A DNA stretch of 64,000 bases, taken from positions 1-64,000 of the IMG/VR virus record IMGVR_UViG_3300033153_006492; one strand, given 5' to 3'. A program made the position numbers and the translations under genes. This document shows positions 12,609 to 19,350 of this stretch, piece after piece; the first letter of the stretch is position 1, and each line of letters opens with the position of its first letter. This DNA is from a virus. The notes below the pieces were generated by a model that did no database searches, was not told the origin of the DNA, and was given only the letters and a program-made list of their open reading frames with translations.

Positions 12609-12939
12609 TGACTTAGGTGCGGTTTATCAATCAGTTCAAGGAGCACATGCAGTTGCACAATTTATGTTAGATTATCCTGATAATGAATGGAAGAATGGTT
12701 ATCTTATTTTTCTTGCCGTGGAAAATGAAAAAGAATTGTATGATTGGAAAGAACAAGTTGTATTTAAGAATTCAACAAAATCAATTCTGAAACAAACTCC
12801 CGTGTCAGGCTTTTTTGAACCTGATTTAGATAATCAATTAACTGCAGTTGCCGTGTATTCTACTGGTTCTAAATTCAGTAAGTTACCTATTGTTACTGCA
12901 CCAATTATGGATGATGCTGACAATGATGGTGCGGTGTGA
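12580..12939 (+). CDS. Pth2-like peptidyl-tRNA hydrolase (119 aa)
   Basis: Start at 12580 is six bases after AGGAGG; ATG 12577 is three bases from it. The sequence follows the Pth2 fold pattern: 'KRLYVLTRNDLG', then 'QSVQGAHAVAQF' (the conserved Q..HA helix), then 'FFEPDLDNQLTAVAV'. Pth2-type enzymes release peptidyl-tRNA; phage members are poorly studied, so activity is inferred. It fits the tmRNA and tRNA genes elsewhere in this window. A terminator follows. Confidence 0.65.
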   Translation: MKRLYVLTRNDLGAVYQSVQGAHAVAQFMLDYPDNEWKNGYLIFLAVENEKELYDWKEQVVFKNSTKSILKQTPVSGFFEPDLDNQLTAVAVYSTGSKFSKLPIVTAPIMDDADNDGAV

Positions 12940-12946
12940 TATTAAT

Positions 12947-12972
12947 ATGGCGGCGGTAATGTCGCCATTTTT
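12947..12972 (+). terminator. Rho-independent terminator
   Basis: ATGGCG (12947-12952) pairs with CGCCAT (12963-12968), followed by TTTTT. Separates the Pth2-like gene from the suppressor tRNA. Confidence 0.75.
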
Positions 12973-12974
12973 AT

Positions 12975-13049
12975 CTGCTTGTAGCTCAGCCCGGTAGAGC
13001 GGAGAACTCTAAATTCTCGCCAGCGTCGGTTCGAATCCGACCAAGCGGA
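12975..13049 (+). tRNA. Amber suppressor tRNA (CUA)
   Basis: Acceptor CTGCTTG/CAAGCGG, U8, D arm GCTC/GAGC, anticodon stem GAGAA/TTCTC with loop CTCTAAA: U33 is followed by anticodon CTA (13009-13011), which reads UAG. The T arm GTCGG-TTCGAAT-CCGAC is perfect; discriminator A. The charged amino acid cannot be told. TAG is used as an apparent true stop by about ten genes here, so suppression is probably partial or stage-specific. Confidence 0.85.
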
Positions 13050-13074
13050 CGACAAGGATAGGAGAATAAATACA

Positions 13075-13344
13075 ATGATTAGTGAAGAAAAAAGAGCATT
13101 GGATGAAGCAAAACAACTGATTAAGACATATGGACAAAAGTATTTAATCAAGCATTTAATGGACATTGAAACTATTATAATGAAAATTGATACACCAGCC
13201 TCATTAGAATGTAATGGAATTGTTGTTTTACCAAAGCCGAAAATTAAAAAAGAATCTACTGATAAATTCAATAAAAATAATTTCCTATTTGGTATATTGA
13301 TTGGAATTTTATTTGGTATTGTATTTACAGTAGTGCTTATATAA
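13075..13344 (+). CDS. Tail-anchored membrane protein (89 aa)
   Basis: ATG after ATAGGAGAATAAATACA. A soluble helical N-terminus is followed by a single hydrophobic C-terminal helix (residues 69-89), a tail-anchor layout. No family recognised. Confidence 0.6.
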   Translation: MISEEKRALDEAKQLIKTYGQKYLIKHLMDIETIIMKIDTPASLECNGIVVLPKPKIKKESTDKFNKNNFLFGILIGILFGIVFTVVLI

Positions 13345-13359
13345 CTAAGGAGAAATTAT

Positions 13360-13836
13360 GTGGACAACATAACATATTTTATATTATTTATTTTTATACT
13401 TGGAATTTTGAATAGATTGCGGGAATTTTCTGACAACACAGGTTTTGATTCGTGGTGGGAAAACAGTTGGTTCGCAAAAATTAAAAATCAATTTTGGTTC
13501 AAATGGTTTAGGTCTAATCCATCGGATAAACACAAGCGAATATATTTATTACGATGGATTGGATTTATTGAAAGATGGAATCTGAAATTTACTAAATCTG
13601 AAACGTGGAAACGAATAAAGAATTTTAGTATTCCAAATCATCCAGCATTTTATGATGGTTATCATAATTTTAAATCAATCACATTGTTAGTGATATCTGT
13701 TTATGCAGGTATTCAATTTGGTTGGTATTGGATATTTGTATCGTGGCTTGCTTGGTATGTTGGACAAAAATTAACATACGCTGCTTTATTACGAAGCACG
13801 TGGGATTGGATTAAAAAAGTTATGTGGTTCAAATAA
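13360..13836 (+). CDS. Membrane-associated protein (158 aa)
   Basis: GTG start at 13360 lies seven bases after AAGGAG; an overlapping ATG at 13358 in another frame gives only four codons. An N-terminal hydrophobic helix and two more near residues 110-145, with many Trp residues between. Function unknown. Confidence 0.6.
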   Translation: MDNITYFILFIFILGILNRLREFSDNTGFDSWWENSWFAKIKNQFWFKWFRSNPSDKHKRIYLLRWIGFIERWNLKFTKSETWKRIKNFSIPNHPAFYDGYHNFKSITLLVISVYAGIQFGWYWIFVSWLAWYVGQKLTYAALLRSTWDWIKKVMWFK

Positions 13837-13854
13837 AATAGTAAAGGAAATAAG

Positions 13855-14052
13855 ATGATTAATAAAATGACGCTTCATACTGGAGAAAGTGATAATATTA
13901 TTTACATTGATTGGGATGGAAAACAGAAAAAACAAAAAGATATGATGCGTGTTGAAATAAAAGTACATAAAAATCATACTGTTAGAGTACTTGAAATTAA
14001 CATAAATGATGAAAATATAGTAACATTATTAGATGAGGAAGAAGATGCCTAA
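13855..14052 (+). CDS. Hypothetical protein (65 aa)
   Basis: ATG after TAAAGGAAATAAG. Small beta-rich protein, no recognised motif; its end overlaps the exonuclease gene by 8 nt. Confidence 0.55.
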   Translation: MINKMTLHTGESDNIIYIDWDGKQKKQKDMMRVEIKVHKNHTVRVLEININDENIVTLLDEEEDA

Positions 14053-14680
14053 AAAAATACAAAGATTAAATATAATTGATTTGGAGTCGACATGCTGGCC
14101 TGATCAAATTGCTCCAAATGGAGCACCTCAAAGATTCGCGTCTGAAATAATTGAAATAGGAATAGCTCAAGTAGATGTAAAGTCGCTTGAAATTTTAGAA
14201 AAGAAAAGTTATTTGGTTAAGCCAGTAACATATCCTAAATTGAGTAAGTATTGTACTGATTTAACAAGTATAACCAATGAAATGTTAGATGAAGAAGGAA
14301 CGACGTTAGCCTATGCTATTGCTCGAATGTTATCTGAATTTAAGACGATGAAGTATGAATGGGCTTCGTGGGGAGATTATGACAGAAGCCAATTCCAACG
14401 AGAATGTGAGCATAAGAATATACAATATCCTTTTCACAAGACACATCTTAACTTGAAATATATATTATCTACGTTAATAGGAAGCAAAGTACAACGGAAC
14501 ATGGATGGTATAATGGAATTCTTAGATATGAAATTTGAAGGAAGCGCTCACAGAGGTGTTGATGATGCTTATAATACAGCGAAGATATATATTAAGATTA
14601 TGGCTGCTATTGGTGAAACAGTTAATTCGAGAGTACTCTGTCAACTTTGGGGAGACGACTTCCACAAGGAAAATAGTTAG
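14045..14680 (+). CDS. DEDDh 3'-5' exonuclease (211 aa)
   Basis: Start at 14045 follows GAGGAAGAAG; an in-frame ATG at 14033 is possible. The Exo I motif is IDLEST (D12, E14). 'EIIEIGIAQVD' follows, then 'WASWGDYDRSQF' (Exo II region) and 'HRGVDDAYNTA' (Exo III with the His and Asp of the DEDDh class). The layout matches KapD/ERI-1-type exonucleases that trim RNA or DNA 3' ends. Given the neighbouring RNA genes, RNA processing is plausible. Confidence 0.8.
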   Translation: MPKKIQRLNIIDLESTCWPDQIAPNGAPQRFASEIIEIGIAQVDVKSLEILEKKSYLVKPVTYPKLSKYCTDLTSITNEMLDEEGTTLAYAIARMLSEFKTMKYEWASWGDYDRSQFQRECEHKNIQYPFHKTHLNLKYILSTLIGSKVQRNMDGIMEFLDMKFEGSAHRGVDDAYNTAKIYIKIMAAIGETVNSRVLCQLWGDDFHKENS

Positions 14681-14811
14681 ATGATATAATGACATCTTTT
14701 TATGATAATGATGTGACATAATGACACAACAATTTTCTATTCGCTATCTGTGAATTATGAAGTTCTTAAAAAACAATAGGTTACGACTTTGGTACGATAT
14801 TTGTAGTGTAT

Positions 14812-14845
14812 TATAGTAATTAAATAATATTACTTACTATAAAGG
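14812..14845 (+). promoter_or_regulatory. Hairpin next to hsp20 RBS
   Basis: TATAGTA (14812-14818) pairs with TACTATA (14835-14841), directly abutting AAGGAG (14842-14847). It could be a regulator binding site or a weak RNA thermometer of the kind known upstream of small heat-shock genes. The other bases of 14681-14811 show no gene. Confidence 0.35.
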
Positions 14846-14853
14846 AGAACACT

Positions 14854-15270
14854 ATGAATCATTTACGCAAATATCGTAACAATCCATTTTTATCAACTAC
14901 ATTATTCGATGAAATGTTGGGTGAATTATTTCAACCGCGCGTTTCATACGACGCAGCTAAAATTGATGTTAAGGAATATGATGATAAAGTTGAAGTTATT
15001 GCAGAAATTCCTGGGTTTACAAAAGAAGACGTTACACTCGAATATGAAAAAGGACATCTGACAATTACTGGCGAATTAAAAAAGGATGCTGCTGAAGAAA
15101 CTGGTAAATTTTTACACAAAGAAATTGGTAGCCGGTCATTCGCTCGCAAATTTAATCTTGGAGATTTATTTGATGTATCTAAAATTGATGCTACGTTCAA
15201 TGATGGTATACTAAGTATTACATTACCAAAGAGTGAAGACGAAAAGTCTCGCAAAATTACCATCAAATAA
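14854..15270 (+). CDS. Small heat-shock protein, Hsp20 family (138 aa)
   Basis: ATG after AAAGGAGAACACT. The alpha-crystallin domain spans about residues 38-130 ('IDVKEYDDKVEVIAEIPGF', 'LTITGELKKD', 'FNDGILSITLPK'). The N-terminal 'FLSTTLFDEMLGELF' is typical of bacterial Hsp20s. ATP-independent holdase, common in T4-like cyanophages, where it may help capsid assembly or survival of infected cells. An RBS-adjacent hairpin may control it. Confidence 0.9.
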   Translation: MNHLRKYRNNPFLSTTLFDEMLGELFQPRVSYDAAKIDVKEYDDKVEVIAEIPGFTKEDVTLEYEKGHLTITGELKKDAAEETGKFLHKEIGSRSFARKFNLGDLFDVSKIDATFNDGILSITLPKSEDEKSRKITIK

Positions 15271-15290
15271 CAACTGTAGGAGAAGTACCA

Positions 15291-15506
15291 ATGGACATTA
15301 TTGATTTTCAAGATAAACGATGGCAAGTAAAACATAGAGTCCGAGACGAAGGAATAACGTCTGAGGGATTAGAATGGTTTAAGTGGTACAAAGGAGCCAC
15401 AATGGTTTTGAAAAAAGATGGTGTCCTTCTTTTCGTTGACGAAATAGTTGACGCTGAATTTGAAGATTTTCCATATAAAAAAGATGAAAAAACACTTGAC
15501 AATTAA
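15291..15506 (+). CDS. Hypothetical protein (71 aa)
   Basis: ATG after GTAGGAGAAGTACCA. Small beta-rich protein, no recognised motif. Its 3' end contains the -35 box of the next promoter. Confidence 0.55.
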   Translation: MDIIDFQDKRWQVKHRVRDEGITSEGLEWFKWYKGATMVLKKDGVLLFVDEIVDAEFEDFPYKKDEKTLDN

Positions 15507-15524
15507 GTTTTTTATACTTATATT
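15496..15524 (+). promoter_or_regulatory. Early-type promoter TTGACA-N17-TATATT
   Basis: TTGACA (15496-15501) and TATATT (15519-15524), 17-bp spacer, followed by CTGG. The -35 box overlaps the end of the preceding gene. Drives the gene at 15549. Confidence 0.8.
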
Positions 15525-15548
15525 CTGGGTACTAATAAGGAGAAACTT

Positions 15549-15842
15549 ATGAATGGTGTTATTGAAATTGTATTAGTTAATGTTAGAGCAATGATGGAAG
15601 TTACTAATCGTATTCGAAAGGCAGAAGAATTTTTTGAAAAGGAAATGGCATTTATTGATGATATTGATGTGGATACATTTCATTCATATTCAGAAGAACT
15701 ATTTCATATAAAAGAAGCTTTCAATGAGTGTGAAATAAAATATGAAAAAGGCGAAAATGTTTTTCTTGAAGTATTGTCGATATATCGTGCTTCTTTTGGG
15801 GTCGAACATTACATTCAGAGTATGAGTAAAGAAGATTATTAA
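15549..15842 (+). CDS. Hypothetical helical protein (97 aa)
   Basis: ATG after TAAGGAGAAACTT. Acidic, all-helical pattern, no recognised domain. Transcribed from its own promoter at 15496. Confidence 0.6.
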   Translation: MNGVIEIVLVNVRAMMEVTNRIRKAEEFFEKEMAFIDDIDVDTFHSYSEELFHIKEAFNECEIKYEKGENVFLEVLSIYRASFGVEHYIQSMSKEDY

Positions 15843-15899
15843 AATAAATGGAACTTTATTGAAATTAAATCGTGTAATTAGGTATGTTTGAAAAAAATA

Positions 15900-15911
15900 T
15901 ATATACTTATA
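15900..15911 (+). promoter_or_regulatory. Candidate late promoter variant
   Basis: TATATACTTATA differs by one base from the TATATATTTATA core of the late-type motif. It precedes a 3-codon ORF (15968) and the basic protein at 16001. Confidence 0.35.
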
Positions 15912-16000
15912 CTTGTATATATAAAATTTAAGAAGAATAATAAAAATTTAAAAGAAGGGAGATTGTCATGAATATGTGAAACTAAGAAGGAGAACATATC

Positions 16001-16162
16001 ATGGCAAAATCTCGAAGTGGATACAAACACCGTAAGCATGGTCGCGATAAAGTGAACTGTGAACGGTATCGTCGTGAAGGTCGTCGCGAAAAGAACAAAG
16101 CGCGTCGCCAAGCGAAACGTGAACGTCGTTTAGAAAAACGTCGTATACGCAGAGGTCTTTAA
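16001..16162 (+). CDS. Very basic protein (53 aa)
   Basis: ATG after AAGGAGAACATATC. About half the residues are Arg or Lys, so it surely binds nucleic acid; it could be a DNA-condensing or RNA-binding protein. Codon use is visibly richer in GC (CGT, CGC) than its neighbours, suggesting high expression or foreign origin. The noncoding RNA cluster starts right after it. Confidence 0.65.
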   Translation: MAKSRSGYKHRKHGRDKVNCERYRREGRREKNKARRQAKRERRLEKRRIRRGL

Positions 16163-16170
16163 CAACTTTT

Positions 16171-16330
16171 AGGGTCGGAGATGCAACGTTACCTCAGACG
16201 AAGCTGAAGAGAAGGTGAGTTTTCATACTTTACTCACTAACCATTCTATAAAACGAAGCCGAAAGGTTAGAATGGTCAGTATAAGTGTCTTGATAATAAC
16301 AAACAAGTAAAAAGTCATTGATATAACAAT
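16171..16330 (+). ncRNA. Structured RNA upstream of TROVE gene (RNA-1)
   Basis: No ORF. Starts with GGGTCGG and contains GTTACCTCA. Helices: TTACCT/AGGTGA (16189-16194, 16213-16218), TGAGT/ACTCA (16216-16236) and a perfect 9-bp ACCATTCTA/TAGAATGGT (16240-16276). It shares GGGTCG..GTTACCTCA..CGAA with RNA-2 at 16405. Candidate Y-type RNA partner of the TROVE protein; inferred from position and paired elements. Confidence 0.45.
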
Positions 16331-16404
16331 GTAAATAAAAACGTGGAATAAACTACGGAATAAACAATTCTTCGTTGGTCATAATTTATCCTAAAGCATT
16401 TTAA

Positions 16405-16500
16405 ATGGGTCGCTGGTACAGGGTTACCTCAATCGAAAACTGCGGCGTTCGCGCCGTAGGTGAAGCAGGACGTGATGCTCGTCAATCTCCTTGTCCACTT
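16405..16500 (+). ncRNA. Structured RNA upstream of TROVE gene (RNA-2)
   Basis: GGGTCGC... with an outer helix ACAGGG/CCTTGT (16418-16423, 16489-16494), an 8-bp hairpin CTGCGGCG-TTCG-CGCCGTAG with a stable UUCG tetraloop (16440-16459), and GACG/CGTC (16469-16483). It shares 5' sequence features with RNA-1. Y-RNA-like function is a hypothesis from its location. Confidence 0.5.
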
Positions 16501-16528
16501 TTATCCGTTTATATTTTTAACATTACAT

Positions 16529-16602
16529 TGCGGGGTAGAGCAGTCTGGTAGCTTGCTTGGCTCATAACCAAGTGGTCGCTGGTTCAAATCCAGCCCCCGC
16601 AA
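16529..16602 (+). tRNA. Initiator tRNA-fMet (CAU)
   Basis: TGCGGGG...CCCCGCA with anticodon arm CTTGG-CTCATAA-CCAAG and T arm GCTGG-TTCAAAT-CCAGC. Sequence and layout closely follow bacterial initiator tRNAs (AGCAGTCTGGTAGCT in the D arm). Position 1:72 is T:A rather than the bacterial mismatch C:A. Only two G:C-type pairs close the anticodon stem, not the usual three. Phage initiator tRNAs are uncommon. Confidence 0.85.
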
Positions 16603-16634
16603 CTTTATAGGTCTTTCACAATATAATAATACAA

Positions 16635-16965
16635 GTCCTCGTGGCCGAATAACACGTATAGGCGTGTAAGGCATTGTAGCCCCAGCTGAAAAGCTTGGGG
16701 AGCGAGTTACGAACTTGGTGCGGATAAGGTGGCGACGTTCTGGAAGTGAGATCAACTTTTGGGGTTGAAATAAACAGAAACGAGCGCACGATTGCAGAAA
16801 TCCCCTAATACTTGGCATATAGCTACTATCTGTGATTATGAAGGTACAATCAATCCTTCCACTATTTAAAGATAAATTTCGACGGAGATTTATTGGTGTG
16901 ACTGAAAAATCCAAGTCCAGGCGTACGTTTGTGGGTAGATGCGAATCCCACCGAGGCATTTTTTT
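16635..16965 (+). ncRNA. tRNA-like RNA, candidate YrlA-type Y RNA
   Basis: CCTCG (16637-16641) pairs with CGAGG (16952-16956). U8, a D stem GCC/GGC and a T arm GTGGG/CCCAC (16931-16951) run directly into the acceptor strand as in a tRNA. The D loop carries an inserted hairpin ACACG/CGTGT and the T loop is 11 nt. About 240 nt of structured RNA replaces the anticodon arm, including CCCCAGCT-GAAA-AGCTTGGGG. It ends in TTTTTTT. Bacterial YrlA RNAs have tRNA-like domains and sit next to TROVE genes, as here. Confidence 0.5.
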
Positions 16966-16979
16966 ATTAAAGTAACAAA

Positions 16980-17045
16980 ACATTATTATTGGGTCGTGAA
17001 TGATGGTCATCGAGCATTCGTAAAAAACATCATTCAACATTTATC
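16980..17045 (+). ncRNA. Short GGGTCG hairpin RNA
   Basis: TGAATGATG pairs perfectly with CATCATTCA (9 bp) and GGGTCG precedes it, as in RNA-1 and RNA-2. It may be the 5' leader of the TROVE transcript or a further Y-type RNA. Confidence 0.35.
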
Positions 17046-17064
17046 TGGTTAATATTTTTAAGTG

Positions 17065-17097
17065 AACCCGCCAGATATTTCTGTGCGGGTTTTTTTG
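17065..17097 (+). terminator. Rho-independent terminator
   Basis: ACCCGC...GCGGGT with inner CAGA-TATT-TCTG, then TTTTTTT. It closes the RNA cluster just before the TROVE gene. Confidence 0.85.
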
Positions 17098-17141
17098 TTT
17101 ATAAATTAGAGTCATTAATTCTAAATCAGGAGGTACATATC

Positions 17142-18830
17142 ATGCAAAAGTATAACAAACATGTAAACACACAAAAGACTTCACAACAAGAAGCAATTTT
17201 AGGTCGTGAAAAAGAAATGGCAAAGAACTATGCTGGTGGTGTAGTTTTTAAATTAGACGATTGGAAGGTACTTGATAGGTTCTTAATTCTTGGAAGCGAC
17301 AAACCTACTTACTATGCGTCTGCTCAAAAATTGACTAAAGAACATGCTAAGAATGTAATGGGATTAATTCAGGAAGATGCTAAGCGTGTCGTAGACCGTG
17401 TAGTTGAAATTTCATTAGCTGGTCGCGCACCAAACAACGATCCAGCATTATTCATTCTTGCGATGGTTGCAGGATTGGCTGACGACGAAGGAAAGAAATA
17501 TGCACTTAGTGTTCTTTCTAAAGTAGCCCGTATTGGAACACACTTATTTCACTTTGCAGAATATGTACAAGGGTTTCGAGGTTGGGGTCGTGGATTAAGA
17601 AATGGAATTGCCAAATGGTATCTTGAAAAGGATATTGATAAATTGGCTCTTCAAGTTGTAAAATATCAATCTCGCGATGGATGGTCTCACCGAGACATTC
17701 TTCGTAAGACTCACGTACAAGCCTTCAACGATGATATGAACAAAATTTTCGCTTGGGTTACACATGGAATTGGCGGCGAAATGAAAGTTAAGGGTGGAGA
17801 AACTGTAGAGACATTTCCACATACTGTTAATGATGTAAAGGACATTAAATTGATCTATGCATTTGAAATGGCTAAGAAAGCAACGTCGGAAGATGAAATC
17901 GTTGCTTTGATTAAGGAATACAGATTGCCAAGAGAAGCTATTCCTACGAATTTCATGGGTAAGAAAGTTTACCGAGCTCTTTTACCAGGGATGCCTATGA
18001 CTGCGTTAATTCGGAATTTAGGTAACCTGTCGAAGAATGGAATTCTTGTTGCTGGAAATTTTGACGACATTAATATGGTTGTTGAAAAAATTACTAACGA
18101 AGAAAACCTTAAAAAAGCAAGAGTTCATCCTATGCAATTGTTGATGGCAATGAAAACTTACGGAGCTGGACACGGAATGCGTGGGAAAGGTGAATGGAAA
18201 GTTGTACCACAGATCGTTGATGCTTTGGATGAAGCATTCTACAAAGCATTCTCATTTATTGTACCATCTGGAAAACGAATTCTTATTGCGCTTGATATTT
18301 CCGGTTCAATGGGTATGGATTACGGTGTGGCTGGTATTACTGGATTTACACCAAGAGAAGCATCTGCTGCTATGGCAATGGTAACGATGAAGGCAGAAAA
18401 GAATTGGGCAATTGTAGGATTTTCTGGTGGATATGGTAATGGGAGTTGGAATAATAACCGTGATGAATTAATCACATTGGATTTATCACCGAACATGAGA
18501 TTGAATGATGTTGTTAGAAAGGTAAGCAATTTACCATTTGGGTCTACTGATTGTGCATTACCTGCTGTTTGGGCGAAAAAAAATAAACTGGACTTTGATG
18601 CGATCTACATTTATACAGACAGCGAAACTTGGGTTGGAAACATTCAACCGGTTCAAGCGATGAGAGATTATCGTAAAGCTGTTGGACATGATGTTAAACT
18701 TGTTGTGGTAGCAATGACCTCGACTGGATTCACAATTGCTGATCCAAAAGACGCCTCTATGCTTGACGTTGTAGGATTTGATAGTAATGCACCTGCAATA
18801 ATGTCAAGCTTTGTAGACGATAAATTATAA
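17142..18830 (+). CDS. TROVE-domain Ro60 homologue (562 aa)
   Basis: Ro60/Rsr proteins are ring-shaped RNA-binding proteins that hold Y RNAs and misfolded RNAs and can feed exonucleases. The TROVE HEAT-repeat region covers about residues 30-370 (including 'RDILRKTHVQ'). A vWA-like domain follows, with an intact MIDAS motif DISGS at 385-389 ('ALDISGSM'), and ends near 562. Length is usual for bacterial Rsr. ATG after CAGGAGGTACATATC. The upstream kilobase encodes tRNA-like and hairpin RNAs, as expected for a Ro/Y RNA locus. RtcB is not in this window. Confidence 0.92.
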   Translation: MQKYNKHVNTQKTSQQEAILGREKEMAKNYAGGVVFKLDDWKVLDRFLILGSDKPTYYASAQKLTKEHAKNVMGLIQEDAKRVVDRVVEISLAGRAPNNDPALFILAMVAGLADDEGKKYALSVLSKVARIGTHLFHFAEYVQGFRGWGRGLRNGIAKWYLEKDIDKLALQVVKYQSRDGWSHRDILRKTHVQAFNDDMNKIFAWVTHGIGGEMKVKGGETVETFPHTVNDVKDIKLIYAFEMAKKATSEDEIVALIKEYRLPREAIPTNFMGKKVYRALLPGMPMTALIRNLGNLSKNGILVAGNFDDINMVVEKITNEENLKKARVHPMQLLMAMKTYGAGHGMRGKGEWKVVPQIVDALDEAFYKAFSFIVPSGKRILIALDISGSMGMDYGVAGITGFTPREASAAMAMVTMKAEKNWAIVGFSGGYGNGSWNNNRDELITLDLSPNMRLNDVVRKVSNLPFGSTDCALPAVWAKKNKLDFDAIYIYTDSETWVGNIQPVQAMRDYRKAVGHDVKLVVVAMTSTGFTIADPKDASMLDVVGFDSNAPAIMSSFVDDKL

Positions 18831-18886
18831 TACAGAACGCCGGGTGACTAAGGAGAGCCAGGAGAGTTGTGTACACAACCACATAC

Positions 18887-18915
18887 GCCGCCCCATTTTA
18901 GTGGGCGGCTTTTTA
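18887..18915 (+). terminator. Rho-independent terminator
   Basis: GCCGCCC/GGGCGGC stem with loop near 18895-18901, then TTTTT. Ends the TROVE transcript. A palindrome GTTGTGTACACAAC (18866-18879) lies just upstream. Confidence 0.88.
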
Positions 18916-18939
18916 TTCTAAAAAAATCTAAAAATAAAC

Positions 18940-18968
18940 TTGACTGTCGCTGCTAAATTTCGTATCTT
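18940..18968 (+). promoter_or_regulatory. Early-type promoter TTGACT-N17-TATCTT
   Basis: TTGACT (18940-18945), 17-bp spacer, TATCTT (18963-18968) followed by CTG. Drives 19002. Confidence 0.8.
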
Positions 18969-19001
18969 CTGTGATAGCCAAAAATTAATGGAGGATAAAT
19001 T

Positions 19002-19289
19002 GTGTTGAAAGATGTACATAGTCATTCGATTGATAATGCTAAAGAAATATTAGAAAGTGAATATTATGGCTGTTTTTCTTGTGTTGAAGTTCATACTGTT
19101 GATGAAGGTATGAAAGCACAAGCCGAATATAGTTTATTGCATCCTGTGACGAATCCGAGTGGGTTAATAGAATCAACGGTATTTTGCCCGAAATGTATGA
19201 TTGATTCAATCATAGGAGACGCTACGGGGTATAAGATTACTCATGAACTTATGAGTGAGTTAGAAAAACATTGGTTTGGTGAAAAATAA
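19002..19289 (+). CDS. Four-Cys (zinc-binding) protein (95 aa)
   Basis: GTG start seven bases after GGAGG. Two pairs, CFSC (~26-29) and CPKC (~65-68), should bind zinc. No family recognised. Lies between two promoters, ahead of the restriction-like module. Confidence 0.65.
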   Translation: MLKDVHSHSIDNAKEILESEYYGCFSCVEVHTVDEGMKAQAEYSLLHPVTNPSGLIESTVFCPKCMIDSIIGDATGYKITHELMSELEKHWFGEK

Positions 19290-19291
19290 AG

Positions 19292-19320
19292 TTGATTAGT
19301 AAGGTCAAATTTCGTATATT
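19292..19320 (+). promoter_or_regulatory. Early-type promoter TTGATT-N17-TATATT
   Basis: TTGATT (19292-19297), 17-bp spacer, TATATT (19315-19320), then CTG. The spacer end 'AAATTTCG' matches the promoter at 18940. Drives the helicase/methyltransferase/nuclease genes. Confidence 0.78.
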
Positions 19321-19350
19321 CTGTTATAATTAAAAAATAAAGGTTATGGA

